Below are positions 1 to 10,228 of a stretch of 44,041 bases of DNA, one piece after another. Position 1 is the first letter of the stretch. Each line of letters opens with the position of its first letter. The DNA is taken from contig CASFRN010000148.1 of NCBI GenBank assembly GCA_949296855.1, forward strand, positions 1-44,041. The letters run 5' to 3'. The notes beneath the pieces are model-generated. The model saw only the letters and a list, made by a program, of their open reading frames with translations, searched no databases and was not told the DNA's origin. Source of the DNA: an uncultured Bacteroides sp. (lineage in GTDB: Bacteria > Bacteroidota > Bacteroidia > Bacteroidales > Bacteroidaceae). A program made the translations under genes and the position numbers.

Positions 1-164
1 AGCACCATCACGGATGGGAAAATCGCCAAGATTAGAAAGAAAATCAATGCCAGGCCAAAGGAAAAACTGAATTTCCAAACATCGGCTGAATGCTTTTTCA
101 AAAATATTTCGTAATGTTGCACTCGCTGGTTGACTCTGCCCATTGGATCTTTGCGGACATTCAT
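1..164 (-). CDS. Unknown membrane protein, N-terminal fragment cut by window edge
   Basis: An open frame starts at the ATG at 162-164 on the minus strand and runs off the left edge, giving 54 visible codons. The first 30 or so residues are polar and basic (MNVRKDPMGRVNQRVQHYEI), followed by a hydrophobic stretch rich in F, L and I that looks like one transmembrane helix. It lies 66 bp downstream of the hybrid sensor gene in the same direction, so read-through is possible. A second Met at codon 8 is an alternative start. I do not recognise the family and the fragment is too short to assign one. Confidence 0.5.
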   Translation of the reverse strand, partial: MNVRKDPMGRVNQRVQHYEIFLKKHSADVWKFSFSFGLALIFFLILAIFPSVMV

Positions 165-230
165 ATTTTATAAACGCAGCGGCGCAAAGCGGCAAAGTCC
201 AATAAAAGAACACCGCACAAGACACAACCG

Positions 231-3200
231 TCAATCTTCCATCTCCTCCGCTTGGGGCGAACCGGCGAACTCCGTCGGCGAAACGCCGTAGAGCTTCTTG
301 AACATCGTAGAAAAATGAGTCTGGCTGGTGAACCCCACCATGTAGGCAACTTGGGTAATCGTCAGTTCTTTCTTCTTCAGCAGCCGGGCAGCCTGGCGCA
401 AACGCAAGTTCCGGATAAAATCGCTGGCGGGCAGCCCCGTGATGTTCTTCATCCGCCGGTATAACTGCGTGCGGCTCATGCCGACCTCCCGCGCCACCAA
501 ATCCACACTCAACATCGGATTGCTTAAATTCTCGTTCACCACTATCATCACGCGGTCCATCAACGTCTTGTCGGTATTCGGCAAAACAACCGGAGCCACT
601 TTCCCTTCCTGCTCCTGAACACCCGAAAACTTCCCTTTCAAGACACGGCGGTTGGTTATCAGATTCGCAATCAACGTTTCCAGTTCTTCCAAGCTGAACG
701 GTTTGTCCAAATAACCGTCGGCTCCTTGCGCCAACCCTTCCATGCGGCCGGCGGAACCAGTCCGGGAAGTCAGCAAAACCACCGGAATGTGATTCGTCTG
801 GGGATTCTTTTTCAGTTCCTTCAACAGCCGGATGCCGTCCATGCCGGGCATCACCACGTCCGACACCACCAAATCGGGCAAAGAAGCCAGCGCCTTCCGC
901 CAGCCCTCCTCGCCGCCGGCAGCCGTCTCCACCCGATACTTCGCCGACAAACTATCTTGCAGGAAACAGCACAACGCCTCGTCATCGTCTATCACCAGAA
1001 TGCGGTGGTGCGTCCGTTTCCGTTCCTTCTTCGCGGGCAACTCTTCCGAAGGGACTTCCGCTACATACGTGCGGACAGGAGCAAGCGTTTCCGCCGGCTC
1101 CGCCTCCATCTCTTCTTTCCGCAAGTGGCCGCATCCCAAAGGCAAACGCACGACAAAACGGCTGCCCCGGCTGTCCTCCCGGTTTTCGGCAAAAATGACC
1201 CCGTGATGCAAGCCTACCAACAGGCGGCACAAGTTCAGCCCGATGCCAAAGCCCAACGGAGAAGCACTCCGGCTGGCAGCCCCCTGATAAAACCGCTCAA
1301 AAATGCGCTTCAGTTCTTTTTCGTCCAGCCCCTTGCCGGTATCCGCCACCTCTATCTCCAGGTATTCACGCAACAGCCCCGCCGCTTGCGGGTCATCGCC
1401 CTTGCTTACCTTCACCCGGACATCTCCGCCCCGCGGCGTATACTTCAGCGCATTGGCAAGCAAGTTAACCAGTACCTTGTCAAAATGAGCCGGGTCTATC
1501 CACACCGGTGGCAAATTTCCGGCAAACTCCGCCTCCAAGCGAATGCCCTGTTGCTGCGCTTGTCCGGAAAAGGCTTCCACGACTTCGGCTGCCAACCGCC
1601 GCATATCGGTCTCGGCAAAACGCAACGGGAACTGCCCCTTGTCAATCCGCCGGATGTCGAGCAACTGGTTGAGCAGGCTCAGGATGCGCCGGGCGTTATA
1701 GCGGATGGCCAACAAGGACTTCCGCGTGTCGGCATCGTTCTCCTTCTTCAGCAGCTGTTCCAACGGGCCGACGATTAACGTCAAAGGGGAACGAAGCTCG
1801 TGGGCGACATCGATGAAAAACCGCAGCTTCATCTCGCCTGCCTCCTCGCGCCGTTTCCGCTGCACCGCCACATAAACCAAACAGCCCGCACCTAATATAA
1901 ATAAGAGATAGAAGCCTTTCGCCCAAAAGCTGAAATACCAAGGCGGAGCGATGTGAATCTGAACCGGACGGACAGGCGAACAAAGCCCGTTGGCACATGC
2001 CCGTATCTCCAACGTATAATCGCCCGGCGGCAGGTGATGATAGCGGAGCAGGCTCTCGCCCGGCTGCGTACGGCTCCAGGCACCGCCGAACTCTTTCAGA
2101 CGGTACTCGTAAAACACACTTTCCGCATCGCGGTAATCCATCATCGAAACCTGAAAGGAGAAGGTATTGTCGGCATACGCCAGCCGGAAACCGGCGGCAC
2201 GCCCCGCCGCATCGGCTACAACCGGATGCCCGCCCGAAAGCGTCTGCCGGGTTACCCGCTTGCCGGCTATGAACATACCGGTAATGAAAGGGGCGGAACC
2301 GAACGTGACCTTCCGGACGCTGTCGGGGTAAAAACAAGTGATGCCCTTGCCGCCTCCAAAATAAATGCGCCCGTCCCTTCCCCGGGCACAACGCCCCTCC
2401 AAGAAAAGGTTCTCCTGCAAGCCGCCGCTCCCGTAATAATTGGCCACTTGCCGGGTCTTCGGGCAGACGCGGCTGATGCCCCGCATCGTGCTGCACCACA
2501 AGTCGCCCCTTCCGTCTTTCACAATCCCGCAAATGAAGTCGTCGGCAAGCCCGTCGGCAGAAGTCATCACCTCATACTCCCCGGCGGCAGGGTCATAGCG
2601 GAGCAACCCGTTCCGGGCAGCCATCCAGATGTCCCCGTCGTCCCCCTCGGCAAAACCATAAAAAGAATCCGACCTGATTTCCGGCGGGAAAGGAAGTTCC
2701 TTGAAACGCCCGCTACGGATGTCGTAACAACCGACTCCCCCGAAATGCCCGAACCACACCCGGTCTTCCGAATCGCAATAAATGGAAGTGATCCATGCAT
2801 TCGCCAATGCCTGCCCCAACGTTTCGCGGGTGAACAGTTCGCCTTTCCGGGTACGCAGGTTATAGCGCAGAAACCCTTTCCCGGCAATGGCTACATACAA
2901 GTTCTTGTGCCTGTCTTCCTGGATGCAGCGCGCGTTGAACACCCCTTGCAGCGGATACTCTACCTTTACGGCACCCGTCCGCCGGTCGACCGAGCACAGC
3001 CCTTTTCCGTCCACCCCTGCCCACAAAGCCCCTTCGCTGTCTTCCAGCATCGAAAAGACCGTTTCGGACACCGCTATAAACTGACGCACATTGCCGTCGC
3101 TGTCCAGCCGGTAGATGCCGTTGCCCTCTATCGTACACCACACCCCGCCCCGGCTGTCGCAGCAAACCGCGTTCATCCATCCGGGGATGCCGGACAAGGC

Positions 3201-4208
3201 GGCGGGAGACCTCCAGAAAGCAAAAGGCTGCGGACGGTACCGCCGCACCAGCATACCCTGATAATTACAGCCGGCCCACAGATTCCGGAAAGCGTCTTCG
3301 AACAAGGCGTTTACCTTTGCCCGGCCGGCATCCATCCATGCGCAGCCGAACCCCTCCGCATCTGTCACTTCATCCGCTCCACGCTTCACGCAGACCAAGC
3401 CTTGCCCGTACGTGCCAATCAACACATCGCCATCGGAAGCCAGCAACGCCGTATGATACACGACGTGCCCCTTTTCCCCTACATACGGAAGCGGACGAAA
3501 GGTATCCGTTTCTTCTTCCCAAAGGAAAACAGCCTGCGGAGTAACCAGGAACAGCCTTTGGCCGGAATCCTCCACCACATCCCGAACAGCCACGCCAGCC
3601 GGCTCATAACGCTTGACCTTCCTTGCGCCCAAATCGATGGAAACGATTCCTTGACGGTCTGTCCCGCCCCAAAGGCGGTTGCGGCTGTCTTCGTACAGAA
3701 ACCACAGATTAAACAGATTGAACTCGTCGTTTTCCGGCAATACGGGATAAGCCTTCATCGCCCGCGGGTCGATACGGAACACACCGGCATCCGCCACAAC
3801 GCACAACAACTCCCCGCTCCGCAACTGAAGCAAACCGGTGATGCGCCCTCCCTGCTTTTCCGCTCCTTGCAAGGCAACCGAACGGAAACCGTCGCTTTCG
3901 GGGAGATACCGCTGCAATCCTTTCGCCGTCCCTACCCACAAGCGTTGCTCCTCGTCGAACAGCAACGAACATACCTCATTGTCTATCAAGGAAGCCGTGT
4001 CTTGCCTGCTGTGGTAATAAGGAACAAAACTGGCACCGTCGAAACGGCGTAACCCGTTCCGTGTACCCAACCACAGGAAGCCATCTGCATCCTGACAGAA
4101 CGCGTTCACCACCTGACTGCCTATCCGGGTGTCACTATAAAAATCCGTATGCCGCGCAAAAGCCAACCGCGCCGCAAGAAACATTCCTATCAATAACAAA
4201 TACTTCAT
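231..4208 (-). CDS. Hybrid two-component system sensor/regulator (HTCS)
   Basis: This 1325-residue protein joins a sensor kinase and its DNA-binding response regulator in one chain, the usual control protein of Bacteroides polysaccharide utilisation loci. In order: signal peptide (about 1-19); periplasmic beta-propeller built of Reg_prop-type repeats (motifs such as [15 protein letters not shown], about 30-640); Y_Y_Y domain (about 690-755); one membrane helix (about 763-782); histidine kinase with phospho-acceptor His803 in [12 protein letters not shown]; ATPase domain with DTGKG at 956-960; receiver domain with acidic pocket IDDD at 1073-1076, phospho-acceptor Asp1117 and Lys1169; AraC-type helix-turn-helix (about 1215-1315). 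All key residues are present, so it should be active. It is divergent from a GH43 and a GH115 gene, its probable targets. By family, the propeller binds an oligosaccharide; xylan-derived, glucuronic-acid-decorated oligosaccharides are my inference from the neighbours. Confidence 0.96.
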   Translation of the reverse strand: MKYLLLIGMFLAARLAFARHTDFYSDTRIGSQVVNAFCQDADGFLWLGTRNGLRRFDGASFVPYYHSRQDTASLIDNEVCSLLFDEEQRLWVGTAKGLQRYLPESDGFRSVALQGAEKQGGRITGLLQLRSGELLCVVADAGVFRIDPRAMKAYPVLPENDEFNLFNLWFLYEDSRNRLWGGTDRQGIVSIDLGARKVKRYEPAGVAVRDVVEDSGQRLFLVTPQAVFLWEEETDTFRPLPYVGEKGHVVYHTALLASDGDVLIGTYGQGLVCVKRGADEVTDAEGFGCAWMDAGRAKVNALFEDAFRNLWAGCNYQGMLVRRYRPQPFAFWRSPAALSGIPGWMNAVCCDSRGGVWCTIEGNGIYRLDSDGNVRQFIAVSETVFSMLEDSEGALWAGVDGKGLCSVDRRTGAVKVEYPLQGVFNARCIQEDRHKNLYVAIAGKGFLRYNLRTRKGELFTRETLGQALANAWITSIYCDSEDRVWFGHFGGVGCYDIRSGRFKELPFPPEIRSDSFYGFAEGDDGDIWMAARNGLLRYDPAAGEYEVMTSADGLADDFICGIVKDGRGDLWCSTMRGISRVCPKTRQVANYYGSGGLQENLFLEGRCARGRDGRIYFGGGKGITCFYPDSVRKVTFGSAPFITGMFIAGKRVTRQTLSGGHPVVADAAGRAAGFRLAYADNTFSFQVSMMDYRDAESVFYEYRLKEFGGAWSRTQPGESLLRYHHLPPGDYTLEIRACANGLCSPVRPVQIHIAPPWYFSFWAKGFYLLFILGAGCLVYVAVQRKRREEAGEMKLRFFIDVAHELRSPLTLIVGPLEQLLKKENDADTRKSLLAIRYNARRILSLLNQLLDIRRIDKGQFPLRFAETDMRRLAAEVVEAFSGQAQQQGIRLEAEFAGNLPPVWIDPAHFDKVLVNLLANALKYTPRGGDVRVKVSKGDDPQAAGLLREYLEIEVADTGKGLDEKELKRIFERFYQGAASRSASPLGFGIGLNLCRLLVGLHHGVIFAENREDSRGSRFVVRLPLGCGHLRKEEMEAEPAETLAPVRTYVAEVPSEELPAKKERKRTHHRILVIDDDEALCCFLQDSLSAKYRVETAAGGEEGWRKALASLPDLVVSDVVMPGMDGIRLLKELKKNPQTNHIPVVLLTSRTGSAGRMEGLAQGADGYLDKPFSLEELETLIANLITNRRVLKGKFSGVQEQEGKVAPVVLPNTDKTLMDRVMIVVNENLSNPMLSVDLVAREVGMSRTQLYRRMKNITGLPASDFIRNLRLRQAARLLKKKELTITQVAYMVGFTSQTHFSTMFKKLYGVSPTEFAGSPQAEEMED

Positions 4209-4225
4209 GTTTTTTCCTTTTCATG

Positions 4226-4233
4226 CAAAATTA
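4226..4233 (-). promoter_or_regulatory. Possible -7 box of the HTCS gene
   Basis: The minus strand reads TAATTTTG, which fits the Bacteroides TAnnTTTG -7 consensus, 18 bp before the HTCS start codon. No clear TTTG -33 element is seen at the expected distance, so this is tentative. Confidence 0.35.
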
Positions 4234-4381
4234 GCAAAAAACCTGTATCGGGAAAGACGCTCCACGAACAAATCGAAGCGGTACAACAAAAGTGAACGAT
4301 TATGCAACACAAACGAACGTAACAGGAACATACAGGAATGAATCAGACACATCCATGCTTTCATTCCCTTTCCAAATACGC

Positions 4382-4389
4382 TATCTTTG
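4382..4389 (+). promoter_or_regulatory. -7 box of the GH43-GH115 operon
   Basis: TATCTTTG is an exact match to the Bacteroides TAnnTTTG -7 element. It lies 28 bp before the ATG at 4418, which implies a short leader and rules out the upstream in-frame ATG at 4292 as the real start. The -33 position shows only a weak TTTC-like match near 4359, as expected of a promoter that needs an activator such as the adjacent HTCS. Confidence 0.65.
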
Positions 4390-4417
4390 TAACAAACTTT
4401 TCAGAAACAAAAAACAC

Positions 4418-6004
4418 ATGCGTATGAAACGATTCCTTTTTATCATCGGGATAATCCTGACACATTTTTCCCTTTGCCCCGGACAAGGATTCAAGAATCC
4501 GGTTTTGCCGGGATTCCATGCCGACCCCAGCGTATGCCGGGCGGGAGAAGACTTCTATCTGGTGAACAGCACTTTCCAATACTTCCCGGGAGTGCCCGTC
4601 TACCACAGCAAAGACTTAATCCATTGGGAGCAGATAGGCGCCTGCCTGACACGCCGTTCGCAAGTAGACCTGACCAACGCCGACGGCAACAGCGGCATCT
4701 ATGCCCCTACCATCCGCTACCACGAAGGGAAGTTTTACATGATTACCACCTTGTATCCTTCCCGCAAACATTTTTATGTCTATACCGAAGACCCGGCAGG
4801 CGAATGGTCGGAACCGGTCTTCATCGGCTTCACCACCGGAAGCTGCGACCCGACCCTTTTCTTCGATAACGGCAAATGCTATTTCCTTTGGAAAGACGAA
4901 TACATCAAACTGTGCGAAATAGACGTGGAGACCGGCAAGCAGCTTTCCGAAATCAAACGGCTGTGGTCGGGCATGGGCGGACGCTATCCCGAAGGCCCGC
5001 ACATTTACAAGAAGGACGGCTTTTATTACCTGATGCTTTCCGAAGGCGGAACCGAACACGGACACCATGTCACCATCGCACGCAGCCGCTTCCTGGACGG
5101 CCCGTATACGCCTTGCCCCGCCAATCCGATATTGACCCACTTCTCGAACCACATGCAGAACAGCCCGATACAAGGCGTAGGACACGCCGACTTGGTAGAC
5201 GCGCCGGACGGGTCGTGGTGGATGATTTGCCTGGGATACCGCACGCACGGTTACCTGCAGCACGTCATGGGACGCGAAACCTTCCTTGCCCCGGTGCGCT
5301 GGGACAAGAACGCATGGCCCGTGGTCAACGGAGACGGAACCCTGCAACTCGACATGGACTGCCCCACCCTGCCGCAAGTGAAGATGCCGGAAGAGCCGGA
5401 AAAAGACGAATTCGACAAAGATAAATTAGGACTGTACTGGAGCTACCTATGCAACCCGAATGTTGAAAACTATTCCCTTGCCGAACGAAAAGGGTACATC
5501 CGCCTGAAAGCAAGCCCGATCCGCATAGATGAACTGGGGTCGCCTACGTTTATCGGGCGCAGGCAAACCGAAATCAACTTCCAGGCTACAACCGCCGCCA
5601 ACATCAGCCACCTTACAAACGGCACAAGCGCCGGACTGACCGCATACGCCGCCCGCCTGAACCACTACGATGTGAGAGTGACCCGCGAAAACGGCAGAAA
5701 CTACGTGGAAGCCTACTTGCGGGTAGGGCAAATCGGGCACATCGAAAAGAGAATCCCGGTTCAGGCACAAACCGTCTACCTGCGCATCGAGGGGGACACC
5801 AACTATTATTACCTTTCCTACTCGGAAGACAACAAACGGTTCGAACCGCTCTGCCAAATGGAGTACCGCTATTTAAGCACCGAAACCATCGGAGGATTTA
5901 CCGGAGTCCATTTCGGATTGTTCATCCAATCGGACTCTCCTTCCGGCTCGTATGCCGACTTTGACTGGTTTGAATACAAGACAAACAAAAATAAACCTTT
6001 TTAA
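4418..6004 (+). CDS. Glycoside hydrolase family 43, beta-xylosidase / alpha-arabinofuranosidase type
   Basis: This 528-residue exported enzyme is a GH43 five-bladed beta-propeller with a C-terminal beta-sandwich, the arrangement of beta-xylosidases and alpha-L-arabinofuranosidases that trim xylan. A hydrophobic signal sequence covers about residues 3-22. The GH43 triad is visible: base Asp36 in FHADPSV, pKa-modulating Asp144 in GSCDPT and acid Glu192 in YPEGP. The C-terminal domain (about 330-525) has the GH43_C2-like opening FDKDKLGLYWSYL. I chose ATG 4418 because it follows the TATCTTTG box; the longer frame from 4292 would begin upstream of the promoter, and ATG 4424 is a close alternative. 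The stop is 12 bp before the GH115 start, so the two genes form an operon. Whether it prefers xylose or arabinose linkages cannot be read from the sequence. Confidence 0.93.
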   Translation: MRMKRFLFIIGIILTHFSLCPGQGFKNPVLPGFHADPSVCRAGEDFYLVNSTFQYFPGVPVYHSKDLIHWEQIGACLTRRSQVDLTNADGNSGIYAPTIRYHEGKFYMITTLYPSRKHFYVYTEDPAGEWSEPVFIGFTTGSCDPTLFFDNGKCYFLWKDEYIKLCEIDVETGKQLSEIKRLWSGMGGRYPEGPHIYKKDGFYYLMLSEGGTEHGHHVTIARSRFLDGPYTPCPANPILTHFSNHMQNSPIQGVGHADLVDAPDGSWWMICLGYRTHGYLQHVMGRETFLAPVRWDKNAWPVVNGDGTLQLDMDCPTLPQVKMPEEPEKDEFDKDKLGLYWSYLCNPNVENYSLAERKGYIRLKASPIRIDELGSPTFIGRRQTEINFQATTAANISHLTNGTSAGLTAYAARLNHYDVRVTRENGRNYVEAYLRVGQIGHIEKRIPVQAQTVYLRIEGDTNYYYLSYSEDNKRFEPLCQMEYRYLSTETIGGFTGVHFGLFIQSDSPSGSYADFDWFEYKTNKNKPF

Positions 6005-6016
6005 TCCAACCCAACA

Positions 6017-8974
6017 ATGAAACAACTTCTTTTTATCCTCAGTGTTTTTTTAGTAGCAGGATGCACCGGAAAGAACGAGCCGGTAAAGACCGGCCTGCTC
6101 AGCACGGTGCCTCAGTACATCCGGTATGAAAAAACGGCCGACGCTTTCTGCATTGCGGCAGAAGGCAAAGCGGCTACCCTCTGTGTATCTCCCGAAGACT
6201 GGGAAGGTGTCATCCGGGCGGCAAACGACTTGGCGAACGACATTCACAAGGTGTCGGACGCCACACCCCAACTGACCCAAAGCGATACGCCCGCACCGCA
6301 ATCCATCGTGATAGGCACCATCGGGAAAAGCCCGCTGATAGACCGATTGATTGCCGACGGAAAACTGGACGTGTCCGCCGTCAAAGGACAATGGGAATCG
6401 TTCCTGATACAGACCATAGACGGCAACCTGGTCGTAGCGGGGAGCGACAAGCGTGGAACCATCTACGGCATCTACGATATCTCGGAGAAGATAGGCGTAT
6501 CGCCGTGGTACTGGTGGGCAGACGTGCCGGCACGCAAAAGCGCGTCGCTCTACGCCGCAGCCGGAACCTACATACAACCTTCGCCCAAAGTGAAATACCG
6601 CGGCATCTTCATCAACGACGAATGGCCCTCGTTCGGCGGATGGGCTTCGGCCAAGTTCGGCGGATTGAATTCGAAGATGTACGGACACTTGTTCGAACTC
6701 TTGCTGCGCCTGAAAGCAAACTATTTCTGGCCTGCCATGTGGGCTACCGCATTCAACGAAGACGACCCGCAAAACCCGGCACTTGCCGATAAATACGGCA
6801 TCATCATGGGCACCTCGCACCATGAACCGATGATGCGCGCCCACAAGGAATATACCAAACGGCGGGAAGAAGTGGGCGCATGGGACTATGCCACCAACAA
6901 GAAGAACCTCGACAAATTCTTCCGCGACGGCCTGGAACGCAACAAGAACTTCGATAACCTCATCACCATCGGCATGCGCGGCGACGGTGACGTGGCGATG
7001 GGTAAAGGCGATGACGAAGAAAACATGAACGTATTGCACGACGTAGTGGAAGGGCAACGCCAAATCATCGGAGAGGTGTACGGCAAAGACCCGTCGGAAG
7101 TGCCGCAACTGTGGGCCATCTTCACCGAAGTGCAACGCTATTACGACAAAGGCTTCACCGTGCCCGATGACGTGCTCCTCCTGTTCTGCGACAACAACTG
7201 GGGCTACATCCGCCGCTGCGGCCCTCTGAAGGAGAAAGACCGCAAAGGCGGACTGGGAATGTATTACCACATCGACATGAACGGCGGACCTTGCAACGAC
7301 CGCTGGGTGAACACATCGCCCATCCCCAAACTCCGCGAACAGTTCAACTTAGCATACCAAACAGGCATCGACGACCTGTGGATTATCAACGTAGGCGACC
7401 TGAAACCCAAAGAACTGCCTATCGACTTCATCCTGCGTTATGCCTGGAATCCCGATGCCATCTCTGCCGGCCAAGTGGACGAGTACACACGAGAATGGGC
7501 TGCCCAGAACTTCGGCGACGAAGCGGCTGAAGACGTAGCCGACATCGTATCGAAATATACGAAATACAACCTGTGGCGCAAAGCGGAAGTGCAGACGCCG
7601 AACATCTTCAGCGTGGTAAACCACGAGGAATCGGACCGTATAGAACAACGTTGGAAAGAACTGGAAGAGAAAGCCGAAACGGTGAAAGCACGCATCCCGG
7701 CAGAAGCGCAAGACGCTTACTTCCAATTGGTGTACTATCCTACGGTCGCTTCTTCCGGCATCGCCCGCATCTATCTGGCTACCGGAAAGAACCACCTCTA
7801 TGCCCGGCAAGGAAGACCGTCTGCCAACAGCTATGCCCAATTGGCGGAAACCTTATTCGAAAGAGACCAACGCCTGACTCAATATTACAACGACACCTTA
7901 GCCAACGGCAAGTGGAAAAACATGATGTCGGACATCCACATCGGATATACCAACTGGTCTATGCCCGAAAAAGCAATGCTGCCGGAACAAAAGACAGTCA
8001 ATCCGTCGGAAACACCGGCTATGGGTGTCAGCGTAGAGGGAAGTGAAGCCACGGAACAGACGGGCGAATTGGAACTCCCCGTATTCGACGCGCTGCTCAA
8101 CCAAAGCCATTACATCGACCTCTTCAACCGGGGCAAAGGCAGGTTCGACTTTACGGCAACCGCCTCGCAGCCTTGGGTAAAGGTCAGCCAAACAAAAGGA
8201 ACCGTAACGGAAGAAGAACGCCTTTCGGTCAGCATAGACTGGAAAGCCCTGCCTTACGGAACGCATCAAGCCGAACTGACCATCCGGAGCGGAAATACAA
8301 ACGTGCCTGTCGCCTTGTGTGCCGTCAAAGGAAAAATCCCGGAAACCAATGAACCGTACTTCGGCAACCTGAGCGGAAGCGAGTTCTCCATCCCCTCTTA
8401 CCTATACAACAAGAACGTGCCGGGCAAGGAAGCCGCCTGGACTGTCTTGCCCGACTTAGGCAGAGGGGAAGCCTGCATGGGTATCGCACCTGTTACCGCC
8501 GCCAGCACCCAACCTGCAGACGCACCGCGCTTGGAATACCAGGTATTACTGCCCGACACCGGAACCGTATCGCTCTGCCTCGGCATCCTGCCCGTACAAG
8601 ACGTGTATCCCGAACGCGGATTGCGCATCGCGGTAGGCATGGATGACGATGCGCCGCAAATACTCGACGCACGCCAAGGCTTCCACGATGAATTCAGGGA
8701 ATACACGCCGGCAAACTTAGCCCAATCGCCCGGCTTGAAACCGCTACCTAAACAAGACACAAGCATCAAGTTCATCGGGAAAGGACAACCACGCCGCACC
8801 GAGGTATTCGACAACCAACGTTGGCTTACCGTGAAACTGAACGTGAAAGAAGCAGGCATACACACGCTGAAAGTCTTCATGACCGACCCCGAAATCGTGC
8901 TCGAACGCATCATCGTCAATCCCGACAACCGGCATCCGAGCTACTTCGGCGCGCCGGAAGTAAGACATGAATAA
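6017..8974 (+). CDS. GH115 xylan alpha-1,2-glucuronidase, lipoprotein
   Basis: This 985-residue protein matches GH115, which removes glucuronic acid or 4-O-methylglucuronic acid from internal and terminal xylose units of glucuronoxylan. A signal sequence ends in lipobox LVAGC, with Cys16 as the lipidation site, so it is a membrane-anchored lipoprotein. After an N-terminal domain (about 25-170) the catalytic barrel includes RGIFINDEWPSFGGWA, LKANYFWPAMWATAF and GTSHHEPM, all typical of the family. The C-terminal part (about 800-980) resembles the GH115 C-terminal beta-sandwich, with GMDDDAPQILDA. Length is normal for the family. It is the second gene of the HTCS-linked operon and complements the GH43 enzyme in stripping xylan side groups. 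Confidence 0.94.
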   Translation: MKQLLFILSVFLVAGCTGKNEPVKTGLLSTVPQYIRYEKTADAFCIAAEGKAATLCVSPEDWEGVIRAANDLANDIHKVSDATPQLTQSDTPAPQSIVIGTIGKSPLIDRLIADGKLDVSAVKGQWESFLIQTIDGNLVVAGSDKRGTIYGIYDISEKIGVSPWYWWADVPARKSASLYAAAGTYIQPSPKVKYRGIFINDEWPSFGGWASAKFGGLNSKMYGHLFELLLRLKANYFWPAMWATAFNEDDPQNPALADKYGIIMGTSHHEPMMRAHKEYTKRREEVGAWDYATNKKNLDKFFRDGLERNKNFDNLITIGMRGDGDVAMGKGDDEENMNVLHDVVEGQRQIIGEVYGKDPSEVPQLWAIFTEVQRYYDKGFTVPDDVLLLFCDNNWGYIRRCGPLKEKDRKGGLGMYYHIDMNGGPCNDRWVNTSPIPKLREQFNLAYQTGIDDLWIINVGDLKPKELPIDFILRYAWNPDAISAGQVDEYTREWAAQNFGDEAAEDVADIVSKYTKYNLWRKAEVQTPNIFSVVNHEESDRIEQRWKELEEKAETVKARIPAEAQDAYFQLVYYPTVASSGIARIYLATGKNHLYARQGRPSANSYAQLAETLFERDQRLTQYYNDTLANGKWKNMMSDIHIGYTNWSMPEKAMLPEQKTVNPSETPAMGVSVEGSEATEQTGELELPVFDALLNQSHYIDLFNRGKGRFDFTATASQPWVKVSQTKGTVTEEERLSVSIDWKALPYGTHQAELTIRSGNTNVPVALCAVKGKIPETNEPYFGNLSGSEFSIPSYLYNKNVPGKEAAWTVLPDLGRGEACMGIAPVTAASTQPADAPRLEYQVLLPDTGTVSLCLGILPVQDVYPERGLRIAVGMDDDAPQILDARQGFHDEFREYTPANLAQSPGLKPLPKQDTSIKFIGKGQPRRTEVFDNQRWLTVKLNVKEAGIHTLKVFMTDPEIVLERIIVNPDNRHPSYFGAPEVRHE

Positions 8975-8992
8975 AGGATAATATACGCAGAT

Positions 8993-9107
8993 GGGGCTGT
9001 CTCAAAATTGAAATAAGCTTTCATTTTGTCATCCTGAACGCAGTGAAGAAACAACGTTCAGGATGACATTACTTTTTGATAGGCAATTCTCATTTAGAGA
9101 CAGCCTC
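8993..9107. repeat. GGCTGTCTC-ended palindromic repeat, copy 1
   Basis: A 115-bp element with terminal inverted repeats GGCTGTCTC (8995-9003) and GAGACAGCC (9097-9105). It also carries an inner stem GTCATCCTGAACG / CGTTCAGGATGAC (about 9028-9067). A shorter copy lies at 23745-23846; the interior AAATTGAAATAAGCTTTCAT and the right part TTACTTTTTGATAGGCAATT are shared. It follows the GH115 stop closely and could end its transcript. It has no coding capacity and looks like a MITE-type or REP-type element. Confidence 0.85.
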
Positions 9108-9131
9108 TTCTTTATTAGCACATTAAAAATA

Positions 9132-9173
9132 TATCTGTGGCCATCTGTAAAATCAGTGTCATCTGTGTGCTAT
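9132..9173. repeat. CACAGAT-family repeat fragment
   Basis: This stretch holds several CTGTG/ATCTGT units ending in ATCTGTGTGCTAT, the same terminus as the elements at 10549-10595 and 43481-43605. It looks like one half of an element in the stretch between the GH115 gene and recO. The rest of 9108-9261 shows nothing I can name. Confidence 0.6.
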
Positions 9174-9261
9174 GATATAAGTTAATTATGAGCAGCTACT
9201 TACAAAACAAATGAAGAATCAACATACAGACGGAGATTCTTCATTTTCTTCATTCCTCAGC

Positions 9262-9984
9262 TTAAAAGAGTTCCTGAAGCACCCGAAGCGATTTCAATTC
9301 GGGGAAATCGGGCAGATGCAAGCGGTAATACTCGCTGATAATGTCGAGGCAACGGTTGCGCTCCATACGGTTCATGCCGAAAAGACGCATCGTATCGTAA
9401 TTCATACGCATCAGGTTGCGGATGCGCGAAGCCTCATCGGGAAAAACGAACATGCCGTGCGCGGGAGGCGCAGACACGAAACAAGCGTTCAGCAAATCAA
9501 AATAACAACCCTCGGCATAACCGTCCAAATTAGGATACAAACCCAAGAAACGAGACAAACGCATCAGGAAGACCAAATGGAAATTGGCGAAACTCCGTTC
9601 GCACGCATCCAACCACTGCACCGAATGAACCAGGTAGGCGAACAAAGGCAGATTGACCGCCTCCTCCTTCAACGCCCGATAAAGGAATTCGGATAAAAAC
9701 AGGACGATGGCCGACTTGAACGGGTCGTAAGGCAAAGACTGGAATACCTGCCACGCCTTTGCCTCACGAATGGGGTGCAACCCGGCACGCGGACGCACTT
9801 CCGCCTCAAACTCCACCAACGACAAAGGCTGGAACAAGACCTGCCTTACCATCGACTTGCGCGAACGCTGGGCAGGAAACAGAAAAGACATACGCCCGCC
9901 TTGCTCGGTATAAATGTGCGCAATGTTCGACCGGTCATTATATTTCAACGTATGCAATACGATTCCTCTATATTTTTGGAGCAT
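9262..9984 (-). CDS. recO: DNA repair protein RecO
   Basis: This 240-residue protein is RecO, which loads RecA onto SSB-coated single-stranded DNA in the RecF pathway of recombination repair. The N-terminal OB-fold starts with [20 protein letters not shown] and continues to about residue 80 ([18 protein letters not shown]). The helical C-terminal part follows, with the family-like segment [19 protein letters not shown]. Length is normal for RecO. No zinc-binding cysteine quartet is evident. It is divergent from the tRNA-Glu/rpsT unit and has its own -7 box at 10012-10019. Confidence 0.93.
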   Translation of the reverse strand: MLQKYRGIVLHTLKYNDRSNIAHIYTEQGGRMSFLFPAQRSRKSMVRQVLFQPLSLVEFEAEVRPRAGLHPIREAKAWQVFQSLPYDPFKSAIVLFLSEFLYRALKEEAVNLPLFAYLVHSVQWLDACERSFANFHLVFLMRLSRFLGLYPNLDGYAEGCYFDLLNACFVSAPPAHGMFVFPDEASRIRNLMRMNYDTMRLFGMNRMERNRCLDIISEYYRLHLPDFPELKSLRVLQELF

Positions 9985-10011
9985 AATTCTTCTTTTTAAT
10001 CCTGTACCTCA

Positions 10012-10019
10012 CAAAGGTA
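10012..10019 (-). promoter_or_regulatory. -7 box of recO
   Basis: The minus strand reads TACCTTTG, an exact Bacteroides -7 consensus, 27 bp before the recO start codon. No TTTG lies at the usual -33 distance. Confidence 0.6.
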
Positions 10020-10039
10020 CGCATTTTTTTGGCAAAAGT

Positions 10040-10071
10040 TTTGCAGGAATAAAAAAAACTTCGTACCTTTG
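10040..10071 (+). promoter_or_regulatory. Promoter of tRNA-Glu / rpsT
   Basis: TTTG at 10040-10043 and TACCTTTG at 10064-10071 are separated by exactly 20 bp, matching the Bacteroides primary sigma factor consensus at both boxes. It lies 42 bp before the tRNA and back to back with the recO promoter. Confidence 0.8.
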
Positions 10072-10113
10072 CATCCGCAAACGAGAGACACATATCCTCG
10101 TAGCATCAAGGAT

Positions 10114-10185
10114 GGCCCGTTCGTCTATCGGTTAGGACGCAAGATTTTCATTCTTGAAAGGGGAGTTCGATTCTCCCACGGGCTA
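10114..10185 (+). tRNA. tRNA-Glu (anticodon TTC)
   Basis: A full cloverleaf can be folded. The acceptor arm is GGCCCGT (10114-10120) with ACGGGCT (10178-10184), the first pair being G-T; the discriminator base is A10185. The anticodon stem CAAGA/TCTTG encloses loop TTTTCAT, giving anticodon TTC, and the T arm contains GTTCGATTC. CCA is not encoded. rpsT follows after 43 bp and may share the transcript. Confidence 0.95.
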
Positions 10186-10228
10186 CATAATAAACAGAAT
10201 CACGAACAATATTTAAAGATTAGTCGAG

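Noticed and set aside
1953-4052. Long plus-strand open frame (699 codons) opposite the HTCS gene
   Set aside because: It is antisense to a clearly real gene with all expected domains; its translation is proline- and histidine-rich with no recognisable domain. It reflects the GC-rich codon use of the real gene.
6050-7270. Minus-strand open frame (406 codons) opposite GH115
   Set aside because: Antisense shadow of a recognised enzyme, rich in V, F, H and R, without signature motifs.
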